From Meconema thalassinum (Eukaryota; Arthropoda; Insecta; Orthoptera; Tettigoniidae): 64,000 nucleotides of DNA. The DNA is taken from contig OX336391.1 of the NCBI GenBank assembly GCA_946902985.2, positions 143,781,074 to 143,845,073 on the forward strand, written 5' to 3'. How positions within the stretch are numbered: the first letter of the stretch is position 1; every line of letters begins with the position of its first letter. Below, piece after piece: positions 54,185-64,000 of this stretch. The notes under the pieces were generated by a model that saw only the letters and a program-made list of their open reading frames with translations, was not told where the DNA came from and did not search any database. The position numbers were made by a program, and so were the translations under genes.

Positions 54185-54285
54185 TCAGGTTAGAATTACA
54201 TTTCTAAATAGAGCCCAGAATCGAACCTGGACATCATGGGTGACAGTCGAGAATGCTAGCCACTGCGCCACGAGTGATCTCCAAT
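54185..54285 (-). mobile_element. tRNA-derived SINE fragment
   Basis: The minus strand reads TCACTCGTGGCGCAGTGGCT (A-box region) and CCAGGTTCGATTCTGG (B box and T arm), related to the SINE head at 15,184-15,690. The body is missing or diverged. Confidence 0.55.
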
Positions 54286-54668
54286 TGATTCATAGTTCTC
54301 TGAATGATGGGGAGATTTTTGGCAGCCAATCATGCGTTACAAAATACGCCGTCGGATTTATGTCGCCTCTGACGTAACTTGTGTTTTGGCTCTGAACCAC
54401 ATGATGTGTCTGTTGAAAATACGTTTTAAGTTAGGGTTCTACGTACAACATCACGACCTGCCCAACTGTGATCTCTCCTGTAAATATCTATAGCACTGAC
54501 AACTGGGAGTTAATAGGTCTATCGTTCGGTGCTCGTGGAACTTGCTTTGGAAGCATTCAAATTTTGGAATTCAGCTCCACTATTTAGAGTACGATATATA
54601 AGAGACTCTCTCATGCTTTTTACACAATCATCTGTACTTGTTTGTTTGTTTGTTTCTTTCTTTCTTTC

Positions 54669-54719
54669 TTTCTTTGACCGAAGGAGACCGAGGTCGTGGG
54701 CCTCCTTCGGTCAAAGAAA
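54669..54719. repeat. Perfect 18-bp hairpin
   Basis: TTTCTTTGACCGAAGGAG (54669-54686) and its complement (54702-54719) surround a 15-base loop that contains GAGGTCGTGGG. It adjoins a TTTC/TTTG repeat. A single-arm relative is near 53,897. Confidence 0.8.
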
Positions 54720-54879
54720 CATAAACTCTCTCATGATGCCCTTGCGTTATCATTAATATTTTCAAATTTGATTTTCATTCCTTAATTTGTGTCAGTTGCT
54801 AGTATCTTTTATCTCTATCTACGTGAATGATAAGTAGGCTGTAAAAATTGGTAAACAGTTTATGTTAATATTTAAGAAT

Positions 54880-56087
54880 AGCTGAACCCGGCATGCGTTG
54901 CAATGCCAATCAAAGAAAGTGTTGGCGTTGTAACTTTGCTTGTTCAAGTGCTTTTGGATTCCCAATATTTTATTTTATTTTTCCGTTAACCACTTCTTAA
55001 CTATTGCAAAATTAATTTACTGTTTCAAAAATTCAAGGGAGCGTGCTCAACAACTCAACAAAGTTTCATCGCAATGAAATGAATGGCATATGAACGCATA
55101 CGGGACTTTGTTGAAACGATTCGAGCGCTGTCACCCATTTGTTGAATATACTCGTACGCTACCTATTGTAAAATGGATTTACTAATTCGAAACCCTTCCC
55201 TGGCGTGTACACAACTCATCAAAGTTTCATCGCCATCGGATGAATGGCATATCAACGCATACGGAATTTTGTTTAAACGATTCGCGCGCCGTCACTCATT
55301 TGTTGAATCTACTTGTGTGCCACCCATTTAAAAACGGATTTACTAATTCATACACCTTCGCAGGATTGTACTCAACTCACTAAAGTTTTATCACAATCGG
55401 ATGAATGGTATATGAACGCTTACGGGATTTCGGTGAAACGATTCACGCGCTGTCACTCGTTAGTTGAATCTACTCGTGCGCTACCAATTGTAAAATGGAT
55501 TTTCTAAATCAGAAATCTTCGCGGGACTGGAAACAACATTTCACCAAATGTCATCGCAATCGGATGAATGGCATATGAACGCATACGGGATTTTGTTTAA
55601 ACGATTCGCGTGCCGTCGCTCATTTGTTGAATCTACTTGTTTGATAACTATTGTAAAGTGGATTTACTAAGCCAGAAACCTTCCCTGAAGTATACACAAC
55701 ATCTCACCCAAGTTTAACCGCTATCGGACGAATGGTATATGAACGCATACGGGACTTTGTTTAAACGATTCGCGTGCCGTCGCTCATTTGTTGAATCTAC
55801 TTGTGCGATACCTATTGTAAAGTGTATTTACTAAGCCAGAAACCTTCCCTGAAGTGTACACAACATATCACCCAAGTTTAATCGCTATCGGACGAATGGT
55901 AGATGAACGCATACGGGACTTGGTTGAATCGCTTCGCGCGTCTTTCCTCATTTGTTGAATCTACTTGTGCTCTACCTATTCTAAAATGGAATTACTAAGC
56001 CTGAAACTTTCCCTGGAGTGTACACAACATCTCACCCAAGTTTAATAGCTATCGGACGACTGGTATATGAACGCATACGGGATTTTT
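54880..56087 (+). repeat. K-type tandem-unit element, copy 2
   Basis: The head AGCTGAACCCGGCATGCG and leader CAAAGAAAGTGTTGGCG are followed by six or seven ~164-bp units with CATACGGGACTTTG and AAGTTTAATCGCTATCGG marks. The copy is cut at 56,087 by a capped element and does not resume as units beyond it. Orientation is opposite to copy 1. Confidence 0.8.
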
Positions 56088-57221
56088 AGCCTACTTTTCA
56101 CATTTTGCAAAAATGAGGAAAAAGTAGTCTTATGAGATCGGGCAAATGTGTGTCTGTCTGTCTGTCCTTCTGTCTGTCTGTCTGTCCTTCTGTCTGTCTG
56201 TCTGGCTGTGTGTGTGTGTCCCCCCTATCAACTCCTAAACGGCTGGAGCAATCAAAACAAAATTTGGTAGGAGTAAAGGTCTATACCCGAATATCTCACG
56301 GCCATATTTGAAAATGATGTCAGTGCTACCAACTGCTAAAACATCGCAATTGAAATTTGAGCTCCATGTTGGATATCTTGGAAGGTATGAATGGGAGCTA
56401 TTTCAAAATTGGCATACGTATAGATAATAATATTGCAGTTTAATTTCCAGGAGGCCATACATCGCTGTTTTGCCAAAATGATTATAAGCCTGCTGATTGG
56501 TCCAATTTTTAAATGCACATAACTTCTACACTATCAATTGGAATTCAACCAAATTTCGTATGTTGTATGCATACATAACCAGATATGACTGAGCGTATTC
56601 TTAAGACCCACCAGGACTGCCAACTGTTAAAAAAAGTTCCTAATTTATTTTATCCAAATACCAATATATCAGAAAGTATGCAAGCCAATAGCTCTAAACT
56701 TTGCACACGTATAGTACCTGGCATTCTAGATGCATTTGGACTAACTAATATACGTTAGTGCTGCCCACATGATTCTAAGCCTGCTGATAGGTCCAATTTT
56801 AAAATGCATGTAACTTATATACTAACTAATGGATTTCATTCAAAATTGGCACAACAATAGATCATATTATTTCAGATTATTTCTGACCAATACATGCATT
56901 ACATTGTTGCCAACATGATTTTACGCATGCTGTTAGATCCAATGTTTAACTGCATGTAACGTCCATGCTATTTATTGGACTTCAACCAAATTTTGTATTC
57001 TGTACCTTAAGAGATGGAACTAAGTATATATTCAGTCATCAGGGCTGCCAACTGTAGTGCTCTATTAGGCTACATTATGCAAGGTATACAGTATTTCGAA
57101 ATAATTAGAAATTTCGATAATAGCAACTTAATTTCTTCATTATTCTAGATAGGTTCATATACTGTAGAATAATCATTGGCATGAAAAGTAGGCTCTTTAG
57201 TTCGTCACGGAACTTCTTGTT
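56088..57221 (-). mobile_element. Hairpin-capped element, Q subfamily, third copy
   Basis: On the minus strand it starts AACAAGAAGTTCCGTGACG and ends in the AGTAGGCT hairpin at 56,088-56,130, with CAGACAGA repeats before it and about three Q units. It is 1,134 bp. It stands outside any palindrome, which shows the Q element is an independent unit and not just part of foldback 3. Confidence 0.8.
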
Positions 57222-57234
57222 ATATATATATATA

Positions 57235-58745
57235 CTAGCTGTACCCGGCATGCGTCGCAATGCCAATCAGAGAAAGTGTTGGAGTTGTAACTTTTGTTTA
57301 AGTGCTCTTGGATTCCCAATATTTTTTTCCTTTTCCGGTTAACCACATCTAAACTATCGTAAAATTGATTTACTATCATGGGAGCGTGTTCAACAACTCA
57401 ACAAAGTTTTTTCGCAATGTAATGAATGGTATATGAACGCATACGGGACTTGTTGAAACGATTCGCGTGCCGTCGCCCATTTGTTGAATCTACGCGTGCC
57501 CTACCTACCGTAAAGTGGATTTGCTAAGCTAGAAACCTTGCCTGAAGTGTACACAACCTCTCACCCATGTTTCATCGCTCTCGGACGAATGGAATGAGAA
57601 CGCATACAGGAATTTGTTGAAACGCTTCCCCCATCGTCGCTCATTTGTTGAATCTACTCGTGCGCTATCTATTTTTAAGTGGATTTATTAAGCCAGAAAC
57701 CTTCCCTGAGGTGTACACAACAACTCACCTAAGTTTAGTCGCTATCGGACGAATGGTATATGAAGGCATACGGGACTATGTTGAAACACTTCGCGCGTCG
57801 TCGCTCATTTGTTTAATCTACTTGTGCGATACCTATTGTTAAGTGGATTTACTAACCCAGAAAGCTTCCCTGAAGTGTACACAACATCTCACCCAAGTTT
57901 CATCACTATCAAACGAATAGTATATGAACGCATACGGGACTTTGTTGAAACGCTTCACACGTCGTCGCTCATTTGTTGAATCTACTCGTGCGCTACCTAT
58001 TGCTAAGTGTGTTTACTAAGCCTGAAACCTTCCCTAAAGTGTACACAACATCTCACCCAAGTTTCATCGCTATCAGACGAATATTATATGGACGCATAAG
58101 GGACTTGGTTGAAACGCTTCGCGAGTCGTCGCTCATTTGTTGAATCCACTCGTGCGCTACTTATTATAACATGGATTTACTAAGCCAATAGCCTTGCCTG
58201 TAGTGTACACAACCTCTCTCCCAAGTGTCATCGATATCGGACGAATGGTATGTGAACGCATACAGGACTTTGTTGAAACGCTTCGCCCGTCGTCGCTCAT
58301 TTGTTGAATCTACTCGAGCGCTACCTATTGTTCAGTGGATTTACTAAGCCAGAAACCTTACATGAAGTGTACAGAATATCTCACCCAGTTTTATCGCAAT
58401 GGGATGAATGGCACATGAACGCATGTGGGACTTTCTTGAAACAAACGCACGCCATGTTGTTGACGCTACTCGCGCGCCATCTATTGTAAATTGGTTTTAC
58501 TACGCCTATAACTTTTCCGGGACTGTGCACAACAACTCACCAAAATTTGATGGCAATCGTATGAATTGTATATGAACGCATCGCCATTACGCATTTGTTT
58601 AAACTACTCAGGCGCTATCTATTTAGAAATGGATTAACTATGCCTATAAACCTCCCGGAAGTGTTTACAACAACTCACTAAAATTTGATCGCAATCGTAT
58701 GAATCGTTTATGAACGCATAAAAGACGAACACACATTCCTTTTTA
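57235..58745 (+). repeat. K-type tandem-unit element, copy 3
   Basis: Head CTAGCTGTACCCGGCATGCG, leader, about eight ~164-bp units, ending in CACACATTCCTTTTTATATA. Non-coding. Confidence 0.8.
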
Positions 58746-58754
58746 TATATATAC

Positions 58755-60895
58755 AAGCTGTACCCGGCATGCGTTGCATTGCCTATCAAAGAAAGTGTTG
58801 GCGTTGAAATTCTGTTTCTTGAAGTGCTTTTGGATACACAACATGTTTTTCAATTTCCGTTAATTGCCTCTAATATATCATAAAATTGATTTTCTAATTT
58901 AGTATCATTCGTGGGAGCGTGCACAACAAATTTCAAAAGTTTCATCGCAATCGGATGAATGGCATAAGAACGTAAACGGGATTTTGTTTGAACGATTCGT
59001 GCGCTGTCACACATTTGTTGATTCTTCTCGTACGCTACCTATTGAGAAATGGATTTACTAAGTCGAAACCCTACCCTGGCGTGTACACAATAACTCATCA
59101 AGGTTTCATCACAATCGAAGAAGGTTATATGAACGCATAGGGGATTTTGTTGAAACGCTTCGCGCGTCGTCATCCATTTGTAGCATCTACTCTTTCACTA
59201 CTTATTGTGAAATGGATTTACTAAGTCGAAACCCTTCCCTGGCGTGTACACAATAACTGATCAATGTTTCATCGCAATCGGATGAATAGTATATGAACGC
59301 ATACCGTATTTTGTTTAAACGATTCGTGCCCCGTCACTCATTTATTGAATCTACTCATGCGCTACCTACTGTAAAATGTATTTACTAAGTTAGAAACCGT
59401 CACGTAAGTGTCCACAACATCTCACCCAAGTTTCATCGCTATCGGACTAATGGGATATGAAGACATAGGGGACTGTATTGAAACGCTCCGCGTGTCGTCG
59501 TTCATTTGTCGAATCTACTCGTGTGCTACCTACTGTGAAATGTATTTAATAAGCCAGAAACCTTCCTTGCAGTGTCCACCATTTTTCACCCAAGTTTCAA
59601 CGCTAACGGCAGAATGGTGTATGACCTTATACGGGACTTCGTTGAAACGCTAATGGGATATGAAGACATCGGGGACTGTATTGAAACGCTCCGCGTGTCA
59701 TCGTTCATTTGTCGAATCTACTCGTGTGCTACCTACTGTGAAATGTATTTACTAAACCAGAATCCTTCCTTGGAGTGTCCACCATATTTCACCCAAATTT
59801 CACCGATAACGGCAGAATGGTAGGCTATATGACCTTATACGGGACTTTGTTGAAACGCTTCGCGAGTCATCCCTCATTTGTTGAATCTACTTGTGCGCTG
59901 CCTATTGTATAGTGGATTTACTAAGCGAGAAACCTTCCATGAAGTGTACACAACATCTCACCCAAGTTTCATAGCTATCGGACGAATGGTATATGAATGC
60001 ATACGGGACTTGGTTGAAACGCTTCGCGTGTCGTCGCTCATTTGTTGATTCTACTCTTGCGCTACGTATTGTAATATGGATGTACTCAGCCAGAAACCTT
60101 CCCTGGAGTGTACACAACATCTCACCCAAATTTCATCGCAATCGGATGAATGGTATGTGAACGTATACGGGACGTTGTCGAAACGCTTCGCGCGTCGTCG
60201 CTCATTTGTTGATTCTACTCGTGCTCTACCTATTTCTAAAGGGATTTACTAAGCCAGAAACCTTCCCTGGAGTGCACACAACATCTCAGCCTAGTATCAT
60301 CGCTATCGGACGAATGGTATATGAACGCATACGTGACTTTGTTGAAATGCTTCGCGCGTCGTAGCTCATTTGTTGAATCTACTCGTGCGCTGCTTATTGT
60401 AAAGTAGATTTACTAAGCCAGAAAATTTCCCTGAAGTGTACACAACATTTTACGCAAGTTTCATAGCTATCGGACGAATGGTATATGAATGCATACGGGA
60501 CTTTGTTGAAACGCTTTGCGTGTCGTCGCTCATTTGTTGAATCTTTTCGTGCGCTATCTACTGTGAAATGTATTCACTAATTTTGAAACCTTCACGTAAG
60601 TGTATACAACATCTCACCCAAGTTTCATCGCTATCGGATGAATGGTATATGAACACATACGGGACTTGGTTGAAACGCTTCGCGCATCGTCGCTCATTTG
60701 TTGAATCTACGCGTGCGCTACCTATTGTAAAATGGATTTACTCAGTCAGAAACCTTCCTTGGAGTATGCTCAACATCTCACCCAAGTTTCATCGCAATCG
60801 GATGAATGGTATATGAACGCATAGGAGACATACACACCCACATACAGACAGACACACAGACAAACTATCACGTAACATTGATTTATATATATATA
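58755..60895 (+). repeat. K-type tandem-unit element, copy 4
   Basis: Head AAGCTGTACCCGGCATGCG with leader, about twelve units, then CACACCCACATACAGACAGA and an AT/GATA end. A unit boundary near 59,650-59,690 is irregular (a partial unit starting ATGGGATATGAAGACATCGG), showing an unequal exchange or slippage event. It abuts the next element head-to-tail. Confidence 0.8.
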
Positions 60896-60905
60896 GATAG
60901 ATAGA

Positions 60906-63405
60906 CTAGCTGAAGTACCCGTGCTTCGCTACGCCTCATAAATAAATTAAAATGTGAAGGCGACAGTTAAAACAGGGGATAGGCGAGGTGCTGCGCAGAG
61001 GGAGATTAAGGATGGAATATTTTGTACAACTACACCGCTCGGTGTTGACCGTGTTTTATAGCACAAATTTAGATTTTACTCGCTAACCGTTGGAGATACC
61101 TTTCGGATAGAAAATGTAATTTTAAACCTCGTATATGCCATCAAAAGTTTGCTATTTCTTAGCGTTCTCTTTTTATTTGAAATGGAAATATGAAAGTTTG
61201 AAACCAAAGGGTGTAGTGACGTCACTAAAATGGGCGCCATCTTAAAAAGTGCAAAGTATTGAAATAATAAGTAACCTATATGTTAACCAGGTAAATCAGC
61301 TACTTCCATGTAAAATTCATGTAAATCGCCACCAGTGGAACTTGCGTGATTGAGTAATACACAGACACACGCCATCTCATTTTTAGCCTCGCTTCGCTCG
61401 CGTCATAGTCGTGTCATATTGTTATTCAATGAAATGCAGGTTTAACCCCGTTAACACCCTTTTAGAACCTGAATATCCAAAAATCCCTCCTTAGTAGACG
61501 TTTCCGACATACAACAAACATATCCCCAAAATATCATTCTTCTAACTTTAATAGTTTTGGTTGGTCGATGAGAGTGAACATCCAAAAATCCTTCCTCAGT
61601 GGACGTTTTTCTTCCAGAATTTCACCCCTCTTCAAGGGCCCCTTAAATTGGATTTATGAAAAAGTGGTCGAACACCTATTTACTTGTATTTTAAGCTGTT
61701 TTTTCCCGCCGAATTTCAAACTTCTCGCCTATGTCTTTTTAAAGATACACGCTCTGTTAAGAATCCCTCAACCCCCAATTTTCACCCCTTTCACCTCATA
61801 ATAATACACCACATCGAAAAACCCTTAGACACATGTCTGCTTATTTTTAAAGATTAGTTTATATGCCGAGTATCACATCCACAAATGAAACCACTCGAGA
61901 GATATTGTTATTCAATGAAATGAAGTTTTAATCCCCTTTAGAACCTGAATATCCAAAAATCCTCCCTTAGTGGACGGTTTTGACATACAATGAACATATC
62001 CCCAAAATGCCATATTTCCAACTTCAATATTTTTGACTGGGTGATGATGAGTGAGTGAATGAGTCAGGACATTTTCTTTCAATTTTTTTTCTTCAGAATT
62101 TAACCCCTCCCGATGAACCTCTTCAATTTGATTGATAAAAGAAACTGTCGCACAGCTATTTACTTACTTTAAAGCAGTTTTTCCCCCCTGAGTTTGATGA
62201 GTGAGTGAGTCAGTCAATCAGTTAGGACACTTTCTTTCCTGTCCCCCCCCCCCCAGAATTTCACCCCTCCCCGTGGGCCCCTTAAATTGGATTTATGAAA
62301 AAACGGGCAACACATATTTACCTATTTTTATGCTGATTATTTCCCGCTGAGTTTCAAACTCCTCGCCTATGTCGTTTAAGAGATACACGCTCCGTTAGGA
62401 ATCTTTCAATCCCCACTTTTCACCCCTTTCACCTCATAATATACACCACATCGAAAAACCCTCAGACACGTGTCTTCTTAACTTTTAATGATGAGTTTAT
62501 ATGCCGTGTATCATATCCCCCAATGAAACCAATCGGGAGATATTGTTATTCAATGAAATGCAGGTTTAACCCCCTTAAGACCCCTTTAGAACCTGAATAT
62601 CCGAAAATCCTCCCTTAGTAGACGGTTTTGACATACAATGAACATATCCCCAAACTGTCATGTTTCTAACTTCAATAATTTTGGCTGGGCGATGATGAGT
62701 GAGTGAGTGAGTCAGGACATTTTCTTTCAATTTTCTTTTTTCAGAATTTCACCCCTCACCATGAACCCCTTAAATTTGATTTATGAAAAAAAAAACTGTC
62801 GAACAGCTATTTACTTACTTTAACGCAGTTTTCCCCCGGAGTTTGATGAGTGAGTGAGTCAGTCAATCAGTTAGGACACTTTCTTTCCTGTCCGCCCCCC
62901 CCTCCCCTCCCAGAATTTCACCCCTCCCCATGGGCCCCTAAAATTGGATTTATGAAAAAAAAACGGTCAAACACATATTTACTTCTTTTTTATGCTGATT
63001 TTTTCCCGCTGAGTTTCAAACTCCTCGCCTATGTCGTTTAAGAAATACGCCGTCCGTTAGGAATCTTTCAATCCCCACTTTTCACCCCTTTCACCTCATA
63101 ATATACACCACATCGAAAAACCCTCAGACACGTGTCTTCTTATTTTTAATTATGAGTTTATAGGCCGAGGATCACATCCCCAATGAAACCAATCGGGAGA
63201 TATTGCTATTCAATGAAATGCAGGTCTACCCCCGTAACACCCCTTTAGAACCTGAATATACAAAAATCCTCTCTTAGTGGGCATTTGCGGCCCTTGGGGA
63301 AGCAGCATACCAAATTCATTCCAATCCGTTCGGTGGTTTCTGAGATTTCGTGATGAATGAATGTGTGAGTGAGTGAGTGGTATTTGACAAATATATAGTA
63401 GAAGA
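60906..63405 (+). repeat. Element with head CTAGCTGAAGTACCCGTGC and ~0.5-0.65-kb tandem units
   Basis: The head CTAGCTGAAGTACCCGTGC with a TTCGCTACGCC continuation is a sequence I have seen in many arthropod repeats, without a certain family name. Units are marked by TTGTTATTCAATGAAATG at about 61,423, 61,907, 62,546 and (with CTATTC) 63,199, spaced 480 to 655 bp apart. They contain CAGAATTTCACCCCTC, TGAGTGAGTGAGTCAG and CGCCTATGTCGTTTAAG blocks. The end is a GAGT repeat followed by ATATATAG near 63,400. The ORFs are non-conserved. Confidence 0.75.
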
Positions 63406-63822
63406 TAGTGTCAAGTCATTGTTATGCTAAACTCGGTTGACAGTGCTGTGTGAGCAGTTGAGTAACTAACGGGATTTCACGTAAAGATCCTCATTTTCTA
63501 TACCGGTAGTGCAGAGCGCAACTCGTATCCAGTCGGCCGTGTCTCGACTTGCGTTATGTTGCCATGGAAATGATCTGCCTTGCCATTCCTTCATGAGTAT
63601 ATTTTATGATTTGATTAGCCTGTGCTTGAGTGCAAAAGGGCCGAAATCAGAAGAATAAGAAAGACTATCGAAAATTCATGTAGCCAGCGGTTCCTTCTGG
63701 GTCCTAAACTATGTGTATGCAAAATTTGGTTGAGATTGGTGGAACGGTGTAGATTTGTATACGGAACCAACCCACATACATACATACATACAGACTTTCA
63801 CTTTTATATATTAGATAGGATT
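63406..63822 (+). repeat. 3' end of a further tandem-unit element
   Basis: It ends in GTTGAGATTGGTGGAACG, a CATA repeat and CTTTTATATATTAGATAGG, the usual type of end for this class. No head is visible, so it is 5'-truncated. The ORF at 63,622-63,891 overlaps it and is not supported. Confidence 0.5.
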
Positions 63823-64000
63823 AGTGTTCTAGAAGGCCCTAATCTCACAATATCGCGACTTATACTTTCAACCGTGTTGATGAAGGTTTAATTTTGAGTT
63901 CTAAACGCTTTGAATCTCACAACATAGTGCCATCAGCTATCACTAGTGTTACTGAAGTTAGGATTTTAGAAGGCCTAGAATCTCTCAACTTCATGGCTCT
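63823..64000. other. Unclassified end of window
   Basis: AGAAGGCC and TCTCACAA words recur (63,831, 63,844, 63,914, 63,968), so this may be the beginning of another tandem-unit repeat. Confidence 0.35.

Overview
The window reads as repeat-packed intergenic DNA from a large arthropod genome, probably an insect. The tRNA-derived SINEs (the family with a B box near 29,860 on the minus strand) look like types I associate with big polyneopteran genomes, but that placement is from memory and is low confidence. I found no intact host protein gene, rRNA, true tRNA gene or CRISPR array. Nearly every long ORF belongs to a transposable element, and most are broken.

Layout. 1-2.24 kb: a minus-strand array of ~164-bp units, whose relatives lie in the opposite orientation at 54.9-60.9 kb. 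2.24-6.3 kb: unclassified AT-rich DNA with a cluster of small hairpins at 5.40-5.66 kb. 6.3-8.4 kb: a LINE tail, a hairpin-capped element and a foldback element with ribozyme-like motifs. 8.44-10.5 kb: a hAT-like element inside a LINE remnant. 11.2-20.6 kb: SINEs, four hairpin-capped elements in part nested and chimeric, and a short hAT-like copy. 20.7-23.4 kb: a LINE remnant split by a SINE, then a second foldback element. 23.9-26.8 kb: a hAT-like element carrying a fragment of its transposase and interrupted by a hairpin-capped element. 27.4-30.5 kb: a LINE tail, another capped element and a SINE. 30.5-37.1 kb: a large foldback element flanked by a 13-bp direct repeat. 37.3-49.3 kb: a four-level nest in which a hairpin-capped element holds a 5'-truncated Jockey-like LINE, which holds a complete 7.9-kb Ty3/gypsy-like retrotransposon. 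49.3-54.9 kb: LINE and SINE scraps and simple sequence. 54.9-64 kb: tandem-unit elements of two types plus one more capped element.

Most notable are the three inverted-repeat elements (7.65-8.44, 22.44-23.38 and 30.53-37.14 kb). Each carries, in both arms, a motif matching a type I hammerhead ribozyme core (CUGANGA, stem II, GAAA, a tiny stem III, stem I). Each has an asymmetric right-hand tail containing TCAATACG. Two are bounded by exact 12- and 13-bp direct repeats, and in both of those the predicted cleavage site lies 127 nt from the element end. This fits non-autonomous relatives of Penelope-like retroelements, but no reverse transcriptase of that type is present.

Second, at least ten elements share a 5' hairpin, a subterminal repeat and a matching 3' terminal hairpin around unrelated internal tandem units. 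Stem positions covary between subfamilies, which points to selection on single-strand structure and perhaps rolling-circle (Helitron/Helentron-like) movement.

Third, the gypsy-like element looks young. Its two 1,174-bp LTRs differ at two positions that I noticed, gag and pol are open, and the gag-pol overlap carries a canonical -1 frameshift heptamer with a well-placed stem.
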